In this document: positions 15,253-16,983 of the stretch, in pieces
Numbering within the stretch: position 1 is the stretch's first letter
Layout of the letters: each line of letters begins with the position of its first letter
Assembly: GCA_002428445.1 (NCBI GenBank)
Contig: DIWJ01000096.1
Coordinates: 1 to 16,983 of the forward strand
Length of the DNA stretch: 16,983 nucleotides
Direction of reading: 5' to 3'
From: Syntrophaceae bacterium UBA6109
GTDB lineage: Bacteria; Desulfobacterota; Syntrophia; Syntrophales; UBA6109
The notes under the pieces: generated by a model
Database searches by the model: none
The model's input: the letters and a program-made list of their open reading frames with translations, nothing else
What the model was told of the DNA's origin: nothing
Translations under genes and position numbers: made by a program

Positions 15253-16245
15253 TTATATGGGACGTGCCATGATAATTCCCTGGAGGCGTTCAAAGTATTC
15301 AGATGGATAATTGCACGTTTCCCCCTTTTCTTTCTTGCAACAGAGGTCGTCATCTTTTCCTTTGCAATTGGTACTCATGTCTCTGAGGGTATATTTGCAG
15401 CCACCCGCGGAACTCCACCGGTAATAAACCGGTCTTTTGTCATCAGAATTGACGCCATACCACATCTTACCTTTGCCTATTCCGCTTTCAGCAATAACAT
15501 CATCAAACTTCGTTCTCCTTGTATCCTTGGCGTGTCCGGAACCTGAAGAATCAATGACATAGATCCAATATTCGTCATCTGATTTAACCGGGTAGCTCCA
15601 AGCCGTCATAACATGGCCGGTACTGGAATGTCTGCAATTGAGTATCATCTTCTTCTGCCATTTTTCATCATATTTAACAACAATGATGTCACCGGGTTGT
15701 ATTTTTTCGATGGATTTAAAAACGTGCCAGTATCCGTTGCTGTTTTCGTCTTTATCTGCAAGTATTTTATTGAAATAATCATAAAAACCCCAGGCGCGAG
15801 GATGCTTCTCGTCATGAAACTTTTTTGCATTATCGGCAAGATCCTTGTATTGCTTCGGCAATGCCTGTTTGAGAATAAACTCGCCGACAAAGCCTGAACA
15901 ATCATATTGATAGATGCCGTTCTCTTCATCAAGTTGCTTTTGATTATAATGTACATATTTCGTTTGTCGAAGATTCCCCATTATATAGGCCAGACGATCG
16001 TAAAATGTTCTTGCGGCAGTTCCTTCGGCAGGCCTGTGACTGCGGCTGCCAGCAGCCTTCAGAAGGAGATCATTATCCATGTCTGGAACAGAGCTCTCTG
16101 CATCCGCTTCTTCATGAATTAGTTCATAGTCCGATGCGTCGGTCATTGCCGCACCAGATTTTTTATCAATGGCATGTCCACATCCGCTTAGATAGATACT
16201 CGTAAGCACGACAATAAACAAGAAACCCCTAAAATGTAAATTCAT
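15253..16245 (-). CDS. Secreted lipoprotein with NlpC/P60-like cysteine hydrolase motif and Cys-rich tail
   Basis: The 330-residue product begins with a lipoprotein signal peptide (MNLHFRGFLFIVVLTSIY) and lipobox LSGC with C22. A linker rich in Asp, Glu and Ser follows. Residues ~115-220 look like an NlpC/P60-type hydrolase: the nucleophile motif YDCSGFVGEFI (C116), IQPGDIIVVK, and the histidine motif TGHVMTAWSY (H211). The third catalytic residue is unclear. The C-terminus has five cysteines (C283, C294, C302, C303, C311), perhaps disulphide-bonded outside the cytoplasm. NlpC/P60 enzymes usually cut peptidoglycan peptides, but the substrate here is unknown. The ATG at 16245 directly follows a full AAAGGAGGTGAT ribosome site. 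Base composition is much lower in GC than in the metG side of the window, suggesting transfer. Confidence 0.8.
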   Translation of the reverse strand: MNLHFRGFLFIVVLTSIYLSGCGHAIDKKSGAAMTDASDYELIHEEADAESSVPDMDNDLLLKAAGSRSHRPAEGTAARTFYDRLAYIMGNLRQTKYVHYNQKQLDEENGIYQYDCSGFVGEFILKQALPKQYKDLADNAKKFHDEKHPRAWGFYDYFNKILADKDENSNGYWHVFKSIEKIQPGDIIVVKYDEKWQKKMILNCRHSSTGHVMTAWSYPVKSDDEYWIYVIDSSGSGHAKDTRRTKFDDVIAESGIGKGKMWYGVNSDDKRPVYYRWSSAGGCKYTLRDMSTNCKGKDDDLCCKKEKGETCNYPSEYFERLQGIIMARPI

Positions 16246-16257
16246 ATCACCTCCTTT
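16246..16257 (-). promoter_or_regulatory. Full-length Shine-Dalgarno of the lipoprotein gene
   Basis: Read on the minus strand, AAAGGAGGTGAT directly abuts the ATG. It is a 12-base complement of the 16S rRNA 3' end, far stronger than any other site in the window. It fixes the start codon. Confidence 0.85.
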
Positions 16258-16341
16258 TTCCTTTTCTACATTTTTCGGCCTGAATGAAGCTTCAACACCT
16301 TCCAAATGGTTTTATGTCCAACGGCACAATTAAGCGGCGCG

Positions 16342-16365
16342 TCCGGAACGCCGATAAGTTCCGGA
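16342..16365. repeat. Inverted repeat upstream of the lipoprotein gene
   Basis: TCCGGAAC (16342-16349) and GTTCCGGA (16358-16365) form a perfect 8-base inverted repeat with an 8-base centre. It lies between the unknown gene and the lipoprotein gene. No T-run follows on either strand, so it is more likely a protein-binding site than a terminator. Confidence 0.45.
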
Positions 16366-16429
16366 TTGCACCACGAACTTCTATAAACCAGGAGGCTGGC
16401 GCGTCCTTTTGACTTTTTTTGTTATCCAT

Positions 16430-16983
16430 TCATCGAACCCAGACACAGAAAGGATCTGCAAGTCGTGCAACTGCGACAATCTCACGATAGCGCGACTTCA
16501 TTTTTTCTGGGTGTGATTTCATATCCTTTCGGACGGAGCAGACCGTAGAACAACCAAGCACAAATCTGAGAGGCTTTGGGGTCTCTGATAACTCTCCATA
16601 TTCCCATAAATCCAATGTTCCGCTCACAGCGGTAGTCATCATGTCGAAAACAAGGGCGGTTGCACCAGCATCCAATTTCCCGGTAACAGGGCTCAAGCCT
16701 TCAGGAAGCCGATGCCATAACACACGATCATAGGAGTATTCTTTAGCCGCGTCTTCTGCCGTAGTGGGACGGGCACCGTCTTTGGTCGCTGGTTCTACGA
16801 AAATCGTATATGCTGGGATTGCTGTACACATCCCCTGAACTTGGGCGGGCCGTGCTTTTGACGATCTCTTGAGCCAGAAAGTCTTGCTGCTCACCAGCTG
16901 TTGCGCGGCACAGCCGTTGACGATCCGCCGGATGCGCCAACGCATCACCGCGGCATGAGCGCGAACACACCCCAGCCCAGGTA
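16430..16983 (-). CDS. Unrecognised protein, frame open to the window edge
   Basis: This minus-strand frame ends at TGA 16430-16432 and is open to the right edge. A possible start is GTG 16946-16948 (172 residues), whose GTGA overlaps the stop of a frame entering from the right and ending GWGVFALMPR. No clear ribosome site precedes it, so the true start may lie beyond the window. The protein has no motif I recognise with confidence. The stretch RPTTAEDAAKEY followed by KLDAGATALVFDM faintly recalls phage-type muramidases, but no catalytic glutamate context is visible and this is a guess. Codon use is less GC-biased than in the housekeeping genes, and the plus strand here is full of stops, supporting a real but foreign gene. 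Confidence 0.5.
   Translation of the reverse strand, partial: PGLGCVRAHAAVMRWRIRRIVNGCAAQQLVSSKTFWLKRSSKARPAQVQGMCTAIPAYTIFVEPATKDGARPTTAEDAAKEYSYDRVLWHRLPEGLSPVTGKLDAGATALVFDMMTTAVSGTLDLWEYGELSETPKPLRFVLGCSTVCSVRKDMKSHPEKMKSRYREIVAVARLADPFCVWVR

Larger units (their letters stand above)
15078..16281. repeat. 13-bp direct repeats flanking the low-GC lipoprotein segment
   Basis: CATTTTTCGGCCT occurs at 15078-15090 and again at 16269-16281. The copies bracket the AT-richer segment holding the lipoprotein gene. The first copy includes the antitoxin start codon. A 13-base match somewhere in a window of this size is expected by chance, so this is only suggestive. Confidence 0.3.

Noticed and set aside
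16246..16257. ATCACCTCCTTT on the plus strand resembles the 3' end of 16S rRNA
   Set aside because: No other 16S sequence surrounds it. It is simply the perfect Shine-Dalgarno of the lipoprotein gene read on the opposite strand.
16336..16406. Direct repeat GGCGCGTCC at 16336-16344 and 16398-16406
   Set aside because: Nine bases is too short to mean much, and there is no associated mobile-element gene.
16388..16419. Possible terminator on the plus strand (CCAG/CTGG stem, later run of T)
   Set aside because: The stem is only four pairs, the T-run is well separated from it, and no plus-strand gene ends here.

Overview
The window looks like chromosomal DNA from a GC-rich deltaproteobacterium (Desulfobacterota, possibly a Syntrophus-like lineage). 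I infer this from gene content and order, not from a marker gene. About 15 kb carries compact housekeeping genes. The last ~2 kb is clearly poorer in GC and looks acquired.

Layout. (1) 1-835, minus strand: the N-terminal part of a deoxyhypusine synthase-like protein, which runs off the left edge. (2) 976-13627, plus strand: a long, tightly packed gene string: xseA, xseB, ispA, dxs, tlyA, an ispH-UbiA fusion gene, a small lipoprotein gene, an Nfu-type Fe-S scaffold gene, a 2[4Fe-4S] ferredoxin gene, tmk, holB, a PSP1/RicT-type gene and metG. It ends at a strong intrinsic terminator (13654-13681). Several junctions overlap (xseA/xseB, xseB/ispA, dxs/tlyA, tlyA/ispH), which suggests operon structure and translational coupling. 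(3) 13730-15080, minus strand: a Phd/YefM-type antitoxin, a RelE/ParE-type toxin and a PhzF-family protein in one transcription unit. A palindromic operator-like site and a TATAAT box lie upstream of the antitoxin. (4) About 15120-16983, minus strand: an AT-richer segment with a lipoprotein carrying an NlpC/P60-like cysteine hydrolase motif and a cysteine-rich tail, then an unrecognised gene open to the right edge.

How the genes fit together. ispA, dxs and ispH supply isoprenoid precursors through the MEP pathway. The IspH open reading frame continues without interruption into a nine-helix UbiA-type prenyltransferase, so precursor synthesis and membrane prenyl transfer appear to sit on one polypeptide. 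An Nfu scaffold and a ferredoxin follow shortly after, and could mature and reduce the IspH [4Fe-4S] cluster. tmk, holB, PSP1/RicT and metG form a DNA replication/translation block whose order resembles that known from other bacteria such as Bacillus subtilis.

The most notable points are the IspH-UbiA fusion, an apparent CTG start codon for the PSP1 gene, a deoxyhypusine synthase-like protein in a bacterium, and the low-GC lipoprotein island with its cysteine-rich hydrolase. I saw no rRNA or tRNA gene, CRISPR array, transposase or integrase. No gene-free stretch exceeds about 190 bases.
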